Shown in pieces: positions 52,582 to 61,268 of a DNA stretch of 64,000 bases. The translations under genes were made by a program, and so were the position numbers. The notes beneath the pieces were generated by a model that saw only the letters and a list, made by a program, of their open reading frames with translations, did no database searches and was not told the DNA's origin. Source of the stretch: Sphingomonas sp. 32-62-10 (GTDB lineage: Bacteria; Pseudomonadota; Alphaproteobacteria; Sphingomonadales; Sphingomonadaceae); NCBI GenBank assembly GCA_002280555.1, contig NCEE01000019.1:1-64000 (forward strand). The letters run 5' to 3'. Position 1 is the first letter of the stretch, and each line of letters begins with the position of its first letter.

Positions 52582-52772
52582 CGGGCCTCGTCTTTCTACT
52601 CCCCGTCGCTCTGGGCCTTGGACTCGCAGGCCTGGCCGCGTTCTTCTGGGCGGCACGATCGGGGCAGTTCGAGGATCTCGATGGTGCGGCGCTGAGAATA
52701 TTGATCGATGATGAGGAGTTGCGTGAGGCAATCGATCCGATCACCAACAAAGTCCTGCATCATGTAGAATAG
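52578..52772 (+). CDS. ccoS: cbb3 oxidase maturation protein CcoS (FixS)
   Basis: Small single-helix protein of 64 residues needed for cofactor insertion: LVFLLPVALGLGLAGLAAFFW followed by the family motif RSGQFEDLDGAALRIL. The start is GTG 52578 overlapping the ccoI stop. Last gene of the oxidase operon. Confidence 0.93.
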   Translation: MTGLVFLLPVALGLGLAGLAAFFWAARSGQFEDLDGAALRILIDDEELREAIDPITNKVLHHVE

Positions 52773-52817
52773 CCCCGCACTTTCGCATGATGCGGCCACA
52801 GGGGCTTGCGAAGTCGC

Positions 52818-53531
52818 TTAGGTCTCGGCCTCAGCGCGCGCCTCAAGTGCGGCTCGATTGCGGATGGTGACCGACCGCAGGCTCGGGAGGGCTATAATTC
52901 CGGCGGCTTTCAGCCTAGTTAGCTGGCGGCTGACTGTTTCGATCGTCAATCCCAAGAGTTCAGCAATCTGCCCACGGGTCAGCGGTAAATCAAAGGTAAG
53001 CGGCCCCGCATCGACAGCCTTACAGCCGGCGTTGCCGACGCGATCCGCCATATCGAGCAGGAAACCGGCCACGCGTTCTTCGGCTGACCGGCGTGCGAGG
53101 GTGAGCATGCGACCACGGGCATCTTCCAGCGCAGAAAAGGTTCGTTGCAGCAGCAGTCGCTCCATCCGGACATGATCGTGCAGCACGTTTTCAAACTGGG
53201 CGCGAGGAAAAACACATAATTCTGCATCGGTCAGCGCGGTCACGGTAAACCCGGCTTGATCGGCATAGAGTCGACCGACGAAGTCGGACGGATAGAGCAG
53301 CCCGACCATCTGCTCTCGCCCATCGCTGGTCGACGCCGACAGTTTCATGATTCCGTCGAGCAGATTGGCGCAGATCACGCTGTCGTCGCCCGACCAGATT
53401 ACCGTTTCGCCCCGCGCCACCTTGCGCCGCTGGCCGATGCTATTGAGCGCGACCAATTCTTCATTGCTCAACGCCCCGCATAGCGCACGATCGCGAACGG
53501 CGCATTCGGTGCAAACGCTGGGGGAGATCAT
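52818..53531 (-). CDS. Crp/Fnr-family oxygen-responsive regulator (FnrN type)
   Basis: A 237-residue transcription factor that should bind TTGAT-N4-ATCAA boxes. Cysteines C7-x2-C10-x7-C18 near the N-terminus plus Cys106 in AELCVFP form the FnrN-type 4Fe-4S oxygen-sensing set. The recognition helix LLGLTIETVSRQLTRLK has the E..SR pattern of FNR. Convergent with ccoS. FNR boxes occur before ccoN and acsF but none is obvious at its own start. Confidence 0.92.
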   Translation of the reverse strand: MISPSVCTECAVRDRALCGALSNEELVALNSIGQRRKVARGETVIWSGDDSVICANLLDGIMKLSASTSDGREQMVGLLYPSDFVGRLYADQAGFTVTALTDAELCVFPRAQFENVLHDHVRMERLLLQRTFSALEDARGRMLTLARRSAEERVAGFLLDMADRVGNAGCKAVDAGPLTFDLPLTRGQIAELLGLTIETVSRQLTRLKAAGIIALPSLRSVTIRNRAALEARAEAET

Positions 53532-53624
53532 GAAAAGATTCCGGTGCCAAACCCTGTCGCCATTATTGGCGGTCAGCATTGCTGATAGCGCCTAGCCAGG
53601 GCCACTCGTCAAGCGGAAGCGCGC

Positions 53625-53849
53625 TTACTCATCATTTTCCCCGTGCGCGCGGCGAGCGCACATTGCGTGGCACGCCGACGGGCAACTGCCCGATGGGTCG
53701 TCGTCCTTCTGCATGGGAATGCGGATCATGCGCGACGGATCGCCGCATATGCCTGCCATCAGCGGACCCGGCCCGGTGGTCGTCATGACCGCGCCGGACA
53801 GCGCCATGTTAACGGCGCTGATAATCGCAAGGGAGGCTCCATTGCGCAT
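53625..53849 (-). CDS. Small Cys/His-containing hypothetical protein
   Basis: A 74-residue frame starting two bases beyond the hemN stop on the same strand. N-terminal half hydrophobic (SLAIISAVNMALSGAVM); C-terminal half ends in CPSACHAMCARRAHGEND, a possible metal- or heme-binding Cys/His cluster. No Shine-Dalgarno is obvious; an internal ATG at 53807 would give 60 residues. Gene status is supported by tight spacing and the unusual tail only. Confidence 0.5.
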   Translation of the reverse strand: MRNGASLAIISAVNMALSGAVMTTTGPGPLMAGICGDPSRMIRIPMQKDDDPSGSCPSACHAMCARRAHGENDE

Positions 53850-53850
53850 A

Positions 53851-55173
53851 TCAAATAGCGCTACTGAACCGGGTCGAGCTATCCTGACGATAAGGATCGA
53901 GCGCCGCTGCAATGGTGCGCACGTAGGGCAAGCCTGCCTGATTGATGACCAAACTGCTTTCTTGCCATTCGGCCAGACCCGCTCTCACATAATGCGCCAG
54001 TCGCGCTTTGGTCTCGCCACGATGGGGTATGTTCGACAAGTCGGCATAGCCTTGGCACAGCAACTGTTCGATCGCGTGGCCAATGCATTGGTCAGCGACT
54101 GACCGTCTCCAGCCGCGCGCGGCGGCAAACTGGCCGTTGGCTACGCGCAGATGATAGCGTCCGGCATTTTTTTCGTTCTGGATCAGCCAGCCGGGAAACT
54201 GGCTGATGGCCGATGCGCCAAGGCCAATCAAAATATCGGCGGGGTCCTCGGTAAAGCCCTGGAAGTTGCGACGTAACCTGCCAGCGGCTGTCGCCAATGC
54301 GAGCGCGTCGCCGGGCAGTGCGAAATGATCGAAGCCGATGGGCGCATATCCATCGCGGGTCAGCCGTTCGTACGCGAATTCTGCCTGCGCAAAGCGGGCG
54401 AGCGGATCGGGCAGCGCCGAATCGTCGATCTGTCGTTGCCGGGCGATGAGATGCGGGACATGTGCATAGCCGAACACCGCCAGCCGATCCGGGTGCATTG
54501 CCAGCGCGGTGTCAATCGTCGCGGCCAGCTTGTCGACGGTCTGAAAAGGTAAGCCGTACATCAGATCGAAGTTGATCGAACTGACCCCTGCGCCGCGGAG
54601 CAACTTAACCGATTCCGCGATCATTGCGGTAGGTTGAACTCGGCCAATCGCCGCCTGGATGCCATCATCAAAGGTCTGCACGCCCAAGCTGACCCGAGTC
54701 ACGCGGTTACGACGAAGGGCATCCGCCCAGCCTCCGTCGAAACCCCGCGGATCGATCTCCACCGACACGACCGGATCGTCGAGGTGGAACACGCGCTTGA
54801 GCCGCTGCATCAGCGTATCGAAATCCTCAGGTGCCAGCGCATTCGGGCTGCCCCCGCCCCAGGCGATCCGTTGCACCCGCCCGCGCCCGCCCAGCGCTTT
54901 CCCGACCAGCTCGATCTCTTCGATGAGGCGGAGCAGATAGGCCTGAACGCGGCTAGTGCGGTTGGCCGCCCCCGTGTTGCACCCGCAATACCAACATAGC
55001 TCCCCGCAATAAGGGATGTGGAGGTAAAGCGAGATTGCCTGATCCTCACCGACGGTCGCGAGCGCCTGGGCCATCTCGGGCGGCCCAACCGAGTCCTGAA
55101 ACTCAGCGGCGGTGGGAAAGCTGGTGTAACGCGGCACCGGCGTTGCAAGCAGATCAGAATAATATGGCCACAT
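53851..55173 (-). CDS. hemN: Oxygen-independent coproporphyrinogen III oxidase
   Basis: Radical-SAM enzyme converting coproporphyrinogen III to protoporphyrinogen IX without oxygen, supplying heme for cbb3 under low oxygen. It has 440 residues. Radical SAM motif C56-x3-C60-x2-C63 (YCGELCWYCGC) and the GGGSPN S-adenosylmethionine motif are present; the C-terminal HemN domain is included, supporting true HemN rather than HemW. It lies 163 bases downstream of acsF on the same strand. Confidence 0.93.
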   Translation of the reverse strand: MWPYYSDLLATPVPRYTSFPTAAEFQDSVGPPEMAQALATVGEDQAISLYLHIPYCGELCWYCGCNTGAANRTSRVQAYLLRLIEEIELVGKALGGRGRVQRIAWGGGSPNALAPEDFDTLMQRLKRVFHLDDPVVSVEIDPRGFDGGWADALRRNRVTRVSLGVQTFDDGIQAAIGRVQPTAMIAESVKLLRGAGVSSINFDLMYGLPFQTVDKLAATIDTALAMHPDRLAVFGYAHVPHLIARQRQIDDSALPDPLARFAQAEFAYERLTRDGYAPIGFDHFALPGDALALATAAGRLRRNFQGFTEDPADILIGLGASAISQFPGWLIQNEKNAGRYHLRVANGQFAAARGWRRSVADQCIGHAIEQLLCQGYADLSNIPHRGETKARLAHYVRAGLAEWQESSLVINQAGLPYVRTIAAALDPYRQDSSTRFSSAI

Positions 55174-55336
55174 GTAAATGTAATCCTATAGACTGCGAGC
55201 TTCGGAACTGACCGCCGCTAACATGCGCGCGCGAGATGACGGAGATTGGCTGAAATCTGACTAATGTCACGACCGTCAGAAGATTTACGATATCGAATTA
55301 GCACCAGCGATATTGGACCAACCGAGCGTCGATATC

Positions 55337-56407
55337 TTACCACGAAGGTGGCAGAAGCACCTTGCTTGGAACGCTATTCTCGATGGTGGGTACCAGATAC
55401 AAACGGGCAAATGCCCAACCTGCCTTCACACTGGCGACGGCCCGTCCCAGTATCCGCCTGATCCCGTTCTGCTGCCGGGCTGCCTCCAGCTGGACCGAGG
55501 CCCGACGCATTGCTTCCATCGCGCGGCGGAAGCGGGGACTGTCGGTATCGAGCAGGATCGGAAAGATTTGCCGACTGATCGCGGTACAGGTTTCGAAAAC
55601 GCGATAATCATAATCGGTAATGTCGAGCCCCATGGCCCTGTGCATCGCGGGGCGCATGTGATCGCGGCAATACATGGTCGCGTAGACCGAGATCAGAAAG
55701 AAGCGGATCCAGAGCCGGTTGATGCCGCGCGTGAGCGAAGGATCGGCGCGGATCAGGAGCGCGAGAGCCTCACCGTGCCGATACTCATCGTTGCACCATT
55801 CTTCAAAACGCTCGAAAATCGGATGAAAGCGATGCTCGGGATGTTGCTCCAGGTGGCGGCAGATAATGATGTAGCGCGCATAGCCGATCTTTTCCGAAAG
55901 GTAGGTCGCGTACAGGATGAACTTGGGCTGGAAATGATGATATTTCTTGGCCTTGGTGAGGAACGACAGGCTGATCGGTAAACCCGCGTCCTTCAGACTG
56001 TCACGGATAAAGCCTGCATGGCGGCTCTCGTCGCGGGTAAGCAGCTTCATCAGGCGCCGCAGTTCCGGATTTTTGGTCCGGCGGGCGATCTCGGAATAGA
56101 AAATGCACCCGGAAAATTCCGACGTCATCGATGAGATCATGAAGTCAATGAATTCCTCCCGGACATCCGGCTCCAGCGCCTCGACGATCCCGGTGAATTT
56201 TTCGCGGCGGCGGAAATGGAGGCGGTTCGGGTCGGCCTCCATTTCGGCGAGCAGTGTTTCCCATTCGGCCCGTACCGGTTCAACATCAATGCGATCGAGG
56301 GCAGCAAAATCGGTCGTGTAAAACCGGGGTGACAGGATCGTTTCGTCATGGATCTGCCGTTTCACAATGTCCGTGGTTGGCATGTCGCCAAAGGTGATTG
56401 CGGTCAT
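55337..56407 (-). CDS. acsF: Mg-protoporphyrin IX monomethyl ester oxidative cyclase (aerobic)
   Basis: Di-iron, oxygen-dependent enzyme that forms ring E of (bacterio)chlorophyll. It has 356 residues, the family length. Di-iron motifs: SEFSGCIFYSEIARR, RDESRHAGF and EWCNDEYRHGE; also RLHFRRREKF and KFILYATYLSEKIGYARYI, which are hallmark AcsF sequences. The ATG at 56407 follows AGAGGA and is preceded by a perfect FNR box. No other bacteriochlorophyll gene is in the window, so its presence beside hemN and cbb3 genes is unusual. A non-photosynthetic oxygenase role cannot be excluded. Confidence 0.9.
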   Translation of the reverse strand: MTAITFGDMPTTDIVKRQIHDETILSPRFYTTDFAALDRIDVEPVRAEWETLLAEMEADPNRLHFRRREKFTGIVEALEPDVREEFIDFMISSMTSEFSGCIFYSEIARRTKNPELRRLMKLLTRDESRHAGFIRDSLKDAGLPISLSFLTKAKKYHHFQPKFILYATYLSEKIGYARYIIICRHLEQHPEHRFHPIFERFEEWCNDEYRHGEALALLIRADPSLTRGINRLWIRFFLISVYATMYCRDHMRPAMHRAMGLDITDYDYRVFETCTAISRQIFPILLDTDSPRFRRAMEAMRRASVQLEAARQQNGIRRILGRAVASVKAGWAFARLYLVPTIENSVPSKVLLPPSW

Positions 56408-56460
56408 TTGCCCATCCTCTTGTTTCCCCACCTTGATGAGCGGCAGGCCTCTGGCGAGCA

Positions 56461-56474
56461 TTGATCCTAATCAA
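56461..56474. promoter_or_regulatory. FNR/Anr box upstream of acsF
   Basis: TTGATCCTAATCAA is a perfect palindromic FNR site, 54 bases before the acsF ATG. It may drive acsF and, by readthrough, hemN. Confidence 0.85.
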
Positions 56475-56515
56475 ACCCGATACAGGGTGACGTGACCCCC
56501 GCCTTTCATCCGGCG

Positions 56516-56712
56516 GCACCCAGAGACCGACCGTTGTTGTCGCGCAGGAGCACGGGTGAAGGAACGTGCGGGTCTAAACCCGCCCGTTGCTTTTCGAGTT
56601 CGGCAGCGAACGCCGCCGGTGTGGCGTAGCCGAGCGAGGAGTGCGGCCGCTCGGTGCTGTAATCATCGACCCAACGCGCGAAGAGCTCGCCCGCCGGGCG
56701 AGTGCCCTGGTA
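56516..56712 (-). pseudogene. C-terminal fragment of an IS3-family transposase
   Basis: On the minus strand it reads RWVDDYSTERPHSSLGYATP and AAFAAELEKQRAG, the conserved end of IS3-family OrfB (integrase-core transposase), to a TGA at 56516. No start, DDE core or matching end repeats are present on the other side. Remnant of an insertion adjoining the tRNA-Val scar. Confidence 0.88.
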
Positions 56713-56752
56713 CAGATGTACCAGCCGAGCCCTGCGTGAAACCCAAACAAAG

Positions 56753-56780
56753 ACCCCGGAAACCGATGGTTTCCGGGGTT
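56753..56780 (-). terminator. tRNA terminator remnant
   Basis: CCCCGGAAACC and GGTTTCCGGGG enclose a short loop, followed on the minus strand by TCTTTGTTT, immediately downstream of the tRNA-Val 3' fragment. Confidence 0.75.
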
Positions 56781-57000
56781 TTCGGTGGTGGGCGTGCTAA
56801 GGATTGAACTTGCGACCCTGCGATGTCAACACGAGCGACTCACGCAAAACTGCGGTTTTTGGTTCGTCATGCACGCATTTCTGCGGTGTTTCGGCAGTGA
56901 TTCAACGTTTTTCGCTTAAATCTGGTACACATGGTACCGTCGAACACTGCGGGAAATCGGTAAGAAGTATACTATATCTATCATGAGCTTATCGGGTCCA
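56776..57000. repeat. Direct repeat copy 2 (tRNA-Val fragment plus element end)
   Basis: Same orientation and block order as 41970-42190. From 57001 to the kdpF start at 57434 there is no recognisable gene, only degenerate repeat-like sequence; a kdp promoter was not identified. Confidence 0.75.
56786..56830 (-). other. 3' fragment of tRNA-Val(GAC), probable att remnant (copy 2)
   Basis: Minus strand, 45 bases from anticodon loop TTGACAT to CCA, one base shorter than copy 1 (one C lost in the T-stem side) and with mismatches in the acceptor strand. The 5' half is absent, so it is not a functional tRNA. Confidence 0.75.
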
Positions 57001-57433
57001 ATATACTATGCAGCAGTGACTGCGATTTCGCCCGCGAGTGACCACCAAAGAGCTGAAATGACCAAGAAAGCTGGCCAGCGCACGGTCAGCCTCGAGGCAG
57101 CGGTAGTGTGAAACCTGACCTTCGACAGAGCGACAGCCGCCAGTCAGCAATCGACCCAGTTTACGCCATTCGTGAGCAACAGAACCATCGTCCGCTTGTG
57201 ACAATTGTGGTCGTTCGACCTTTGGACGGCAGCCAGTCGGCAACGAGCCTGAAGCGGACTATCAGATCATTCCGCTGATCTCCGGTCAGCGGTCATTCGG
57301 TTACCCCAGCGAATAGCGCAGGTTTCCCTCAATTCGCGCTTTACGCTCCCCTTATGGCCTCGGCCTAAAAAGCATCGCGCGGCTTAACGCGCCTCTAGCC
57401 TAGGTAGGCCGCCGAACAATCAAAGGCGGCCTC

Positions 57434-57523
57434 ATGTCCATTGATCTCCTCCTCGGCGCGGTCACGCTCGCCATCGTCCTTGTCTATCTGCTCGCCGTGC
57501 TCGCACAGCCCGAGCGGTATTGA
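57434..57523 (+). CDS. kdpF: K+-transporting ATPase small subunit KdpF
   Basis: A 29-residue single-helix peptide (MSIDLLLGAVTLAIVLVYLL...AQPERY) stabilising the KdpABC complex. It is too short for routine gene calling, but its position 14 bases before kdpA and its sequence are typical. Confidence 0.85.
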   Translation: MSIDLLLGAVTLAIVLVYLLAVLAQPERY

Positions 57524-57537
57524 GCGGAGTTGCTGCG

Positions 57538-59220
57538 ATGACCTTCGCCGGATGGAGCATGATCCTCCTTTTCACCGCGCTGATTGTGGCGCTTGCCAAG
57601 CTCGCAGGCGATTGGATGTATGCGCTCTATGCGCGCGAGAGCCTGCCGGGTGAGCGTGTTGTCTTCAAGATAATCGGGATCGATCCCAAAGCCGAGCAAA
57701 GCTGGGTCGGCTATGCCGTCTCGCTAATGGCGTTCAACCTATTCGGGATCGCCTTCCTGTTCGCGGTGCTCAAGCTGCAAGGCGTGTTGCCGCTCAATCC
57801 GCAAGGCTTTCCCTCGGTCGAGAACCTGCTGGCGTTCAACACCGCCGTCAGCTTCGTCACGAACACCAACTGGCAGAATTACGGGGGTGAAAGCACGCTG
57901 TCGCACCTGTCGCAGATGCTGGGGCTGACGGTGCAGAATTTCCTGTCGGCAGCGACGGGGATCGCGGTCGCCTTCGCGCTGATCCGCGGCTTCGCGCGGC
58001 GGCAGTCGGCGGGCATTGGCAATTTCTGGGTCGATGTGACGCGGGTGACGCTTTATCTGCTGCTACCGATCTGCTTCGTGCTTGCGCTCGCTTATGTCGC
58101 GCTGGGCGTGCCGCAGACCTTCGCCGGATCAGTGACGGCAACCACCGTGGAAGGCGCGCAACAAATCATTGCACTTGGTCCGGTCGCGTCGCAGCTCGCG
58201 ATCAAGATGCTCGGCACCAATGGTGGCGGCTTCTTCAACGCCAATTCGGCGCATCCGTTCGAGAACCCCAGCGCGATCAGCAATTTCATCCAGATGCTGA
58301 GCATCTTCGTGCTCGGCGCGGGGCTGACGCTGACCTTCGGCAAGGCGGTCGGCAACATCCGACAGGGCTGGGCAATCCTGGCGGCGATGCTGCTGCTTTT
58401 CGTCGCAGGGATCGCGGTCGCCTATGGCGCCGAAGCTGCGGGTAATCCGGCGCATCACGCGATCGGCGTTTCGGGCGGTAACATGGAGGGCAAGGAAGTC
58501 CGCTTCGGCGTCGCCACCTCCGCGCTGTTCGCAACCATCACCACCGCGACCTCGACCGGCGCCGTCATCGCCGCACACGACAGCTTCACCCCACTCGGCG
58601 GGCTGATCCCGCTGTTCAACATGCAGTTGGGCGAGCTGGTCATCGGCGGGACTGGCTCTGGCCTCTATACCGTCCTGATCTACGCCATTCTCGCGGTGTT
58701 CATCGCCGGGCTGATGGTGGGGCGCACGCCGGAATATGTTGGCAAGAAGATCGAGGCGCGCGAAATGAAACTGAGCGTGATCGCCATCTTCATTCCGCCG
58801 CTGATGATCCTGGGCCTCACCGCAATCGCCTCGGTGCTGCCAGCAGGGCTCGCCGGACCGCTCGCCAAGGGACCGCATGGCTTTAGCGAGATCCTGTATG
58901 CCTTCACCAGCGCGGCGGCCAATAACGGCTCGGCGTTCGGCGGGCTGACCGGCAACACGCCTTTCTACAATCTGCTGCTGGCGCTCGGCATGTTCGTCGG
59001 GCGGTTCGGGGTGATCCTGCCGGTCCTCGGCATCGCCGGCGGGCTGGCGGCCAAGCGGTTTATCCCATCGGGCGCGGGCTCGTTTCCGACCACAGGCGCT
59101 CTGTGGATCGGCCTGCTCGCCGCTGTCATCCTCATCGTCGGCGGGCTGACCTTCCTGCCTGCGCTCGTCCTCGGCCCTATCGCCGATCAGGCCCAGGTCG
59201 CCGCTGGCACGCTGCTTTAA
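57538..59220 (+). CDS. kdpA: K+-transporting ATPase channel-like subunit KdpA
   Basis: Potassium-selective membrane subunit of the high-affinity KdpFABC pump. It has 560 residues with about ten helices; pore loops SFVTNTNWQNYGGE, GTNGGGFFNANSAHPFENP and NNGSAFGGLTGNTPFYN carry the selectivity filter sequences. The ATG at 57538 follows GGAG; a TTG at 57520 overlapping kdpF is less likely. KdpB follows after 13 bases. Confidence 0.95.
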   Translation: MTFAGWSMILLFTALIVALAKLAGDWMYALYARESLPGERVVFKIIGIDPKAEQSWVGYAVSLMAFNLFGIAFLFAVLKLQGVLPLNPQGFPSVENLLAFNTAVSFVTNTNWQNYGGESTLSHLSQMLGLTVQNFLSAATGIAVAFALIRGFARRQSAGIGNFWVDVTRVTLYLLLPICFVLALAYVALGVPQTFAGSVTATTVEGAQQIIALGPVASQLAIKMLGTNGGGFFNANSAHPFENPSAISNFIQMLSIFVLGAGLTLTFGKAVGNIRQGWAILAAMLLLFVAGIAVAYGAEAAGNPAHHAIGVSGGNMEGKEVRFGVATSALFATITTATSTGAVIAAHDSFTPLGGLIPLFNMQLGELVIGGTGSGLYTVLIYAILAVFIAGLMVGRTPEYVGKKIEAREMKLSVIAIFIPPLMILGLTAIASVLPAGLAGPLAKGPHGFSEILYAFTSAAANNGSAFGGLTGNTPFYNLLLALGMFVGRFGVILPVLGIAGGLAAKRFIPSGAGSFPTTGALWIGLLAAVILIVGGLTFLPALVLGPIADQAQVAAGTLL

Positions 59221-59233
59221 GAGGCTCATCACA

Positions 59234-61255
59234 ATGGCAAATCAAACCTCGCTGTTCACCGGCCCGCTGATGGCCACCGCCGCGCGCGATTCCTTCGTCA
59301 AGCTCGATCCGCGCACCCTGATCCGCAATCCGGTGATGTTCGTGACCGGGATCGTTGCGGCGTTGTCCACGGTGCTGCTGCTCAAGGGCATCGCTACCGG
59401 CGGCACCGGCCTCGGCTTCCAGGCGCAGCTCGTCTTTTGGCTGTGGCTGACCGTGCTTTTCGGCAACTTCGCCGAAGCAATGGCGGAAGGACGTGGCAAG
59501 GCGCAGGCGGCGTCGCTTCGTTCGACCAAGGCCGATCTGCGCGCCAAGAAGCTGATCGGCGTCGCCGGTGCCTGGGAATTGGTCGATGCAACCCGGCTGC
59601 AAATCGGCGACGAGGTCCTCGTCGAAACCGGCGACCTGATCCCCGCCGATGGCGAAGTGATCGCCGGTGTCGCGAGCGTGAACGAAGCCGCGATCACCGG
59701 CGAAAGCGCGCCTGTCATCCGCGAAGCCGGTGGTGACCGATCCGCCGTTACGGCAGGCACGCGGGTGATCTCGGATAGCATCACGGTGCGTGTAACGGCG
59801 GCGCAGGGCCAGGGCTTTCTCGACCGGATGATCGCGCTCGTCGAAGGCGCGAGCCGCCAGAAAACGCCCAACGAGGTCGCGCTGACGATCCTGCTCGCGG
59901 GGCTCACGCTGATCTTCCTAATCGCGGTTGGGACGCTGCCCACATTTGCCGCCTATGCGGGTGGTGCGCTGGCGGTGCCGGTGCTGGTCGCGCTGTTCGT
60001 CACCCTCATTCCGACGACGATTTCCGCCTTGCTGTCGGCGATCGGGATTGCAGGGATGGACCGGCTGGTCCGTTTCAACGTGCTCGCCAAATCGGGCCGC
60101 GCGGTCGAGGCCGCGGGCGATATCGACACGCTGTTGCTCGACAAGACCGGCACGATCACGATCGGCGACCGGCAGGCGACTGCTTTCCTGCCGATCCCCG
60201 GTATCGCCGAGCAGGACCTGATCGCAGCGGCGCGGCTCGCCAGCCTGGCCGATGAGACCCCCGAAGGCCGGTCGATCGTTGTTCTCGCTGGGGCGGGCGA
60301 GCCAATGCCCGCCGGGGCTGAGCCGATCAAGTTTACGTCCCAAACGCGCGTCTCTGGATTGCAGATAGGGGATCGCAGCCTCGTCAAAGGAGCCGTCGAT
60401 GCCATTTTCCGGCGGCTGGGCGACAGCGTCGATCCGATTGCCGCAGCGGCGCTCTCAAAGATTGCAGACGAAATCGCGCGCTCGGGCGGCACCCCGCTCG
60501 CCGTTGCCGATGGCGCGCGGCTGCTCGGTGTCGTTCACCTGAAGGATATCGTGAAGGCGGGCATTCGCGAACGCTTTGGTGAGCTGCGCCGCATGGGCAT
60601 CCGCACCGTTATGATTACTGGCGACAATCCGCTGACCGCCGCGAGTATCGCTGCCGAGAGCGGGGTCGACGATTTCCTCGCTGAGGCAACACCCGAGGAC
60701 AAGCTGGCGCTGATCCGAAAGGAACAAGAGGGCGGAAAGCTCGTCGCGATGTGCGGCGACGGCACCAACGACGCGCCTGCACTCGCGCAATCCGATGTTG
60801 GCGTCGCGATGAATACCGGCACGCAAGCCGCGCGCGAGGCGGGCAACATGGTCGATCTTGACAGCGATCCGACCAAGCTGATCGAGATCGTCGGCCTGGG
60901 CAAGCAGCTGCTGATGACGCGCGGTGCGCTGACGACCTTTTCGATCTCGAACGATGTCGCCAAATATTTCGCGATCCTCCCCGCGATCTTCGTGGTGCTT
61001 TATCCGGGGCTCAGCGTGCTCAACGTGATGCGGCTGGGCAGCCCGGAAAGCGCCATCCTGTCGGCGATCATCTTCAATGCGCTGATAATCCCGGCGCTGG
61101 TACCGCTCGCGCTGAAGGGCGTGAAATACCGGCCTGCACCGGCGGGCGATCTGCTCGCGCGCAATCTCGCGGTTTACGGCGTGGGCGGGCTGATCGCACC
61201 GTTCATTGGGATCAAGATCATCGATCTGGCCGTCACCGGCCTCCATCTCGCCTGA
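59234..61255 (+). CDS. kdpB: K+-transporting ATPase subunit KdpB
   Basis: P-type ATPase subunit of 673 residues that energises potassium uptake. TGESAPV actuator, LLLDKTGTITIGDRQA phosphorylation site, MITGDNPLTA and CGDGTNDAPALAQSDVGVAM hinge are present. The ITAAS-type nucleotide-domain motif GLQIGDR..VKGA is also seen. Followed by kdpC after 13 bases. Confidence 0.96.
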   Translation: MANQTSLFTGPLMATAARDSFVKLDPRTLIRNPVMFVTGIVAALSTVLLLKGIATGGTGLGFQAQLVFWLWLTVLFGNFAEAMAEGRGKAQAASLRSTKADLRAKKLIGVAGAWELVDATRLQIGDEVLVETGDLIPADGEVIAGVASVNEAAITGESAPVIREAGGDRSAVTAGTRVISDSITVRVTAAQGQGFLDRMIALVEGASRQKTPNEVALTILLAGLTLIFLIAVGTLPTFAAYAGGALAVPVLVALFVTLIPTTISALLSAIGIAGMDRLVRFNVLAKSGRAVEAAGDIDTLLLDKTGTITIGDRQATAFLPIPGIAEQDLIAAARLASLADETPEGRSIVVLAGAGEPMPAGAEPIKFTSQTRVSGLQIGDRSLVKGAVDAIFRRLGDSVDPIAAAALSKIADEIARSGGTPLAVADGARLLGVVHLKDIVKAGIRERFGELRRMGIRTVMITGDNPLTAASIAAESGVDDFLAEATPEDKLALIRKEQEGGKLVAMCGDGTNDAPALAQSDVGVAMNTGTQAAREAGNMVDLDSDPTKLIEIVGLGKQLLMTRGALTTFSISNDVAKYFAILPAIFVVLYPGLSVLNVMRLGSPESAILSAIIFNALIIPALVPLALKGVKYRPAPAGDLLARNLAVYGVGGLIAPFIGIKIIDLAVTGLHLA

Positions 61256-61268
61256 GTAGGACGAAAAA

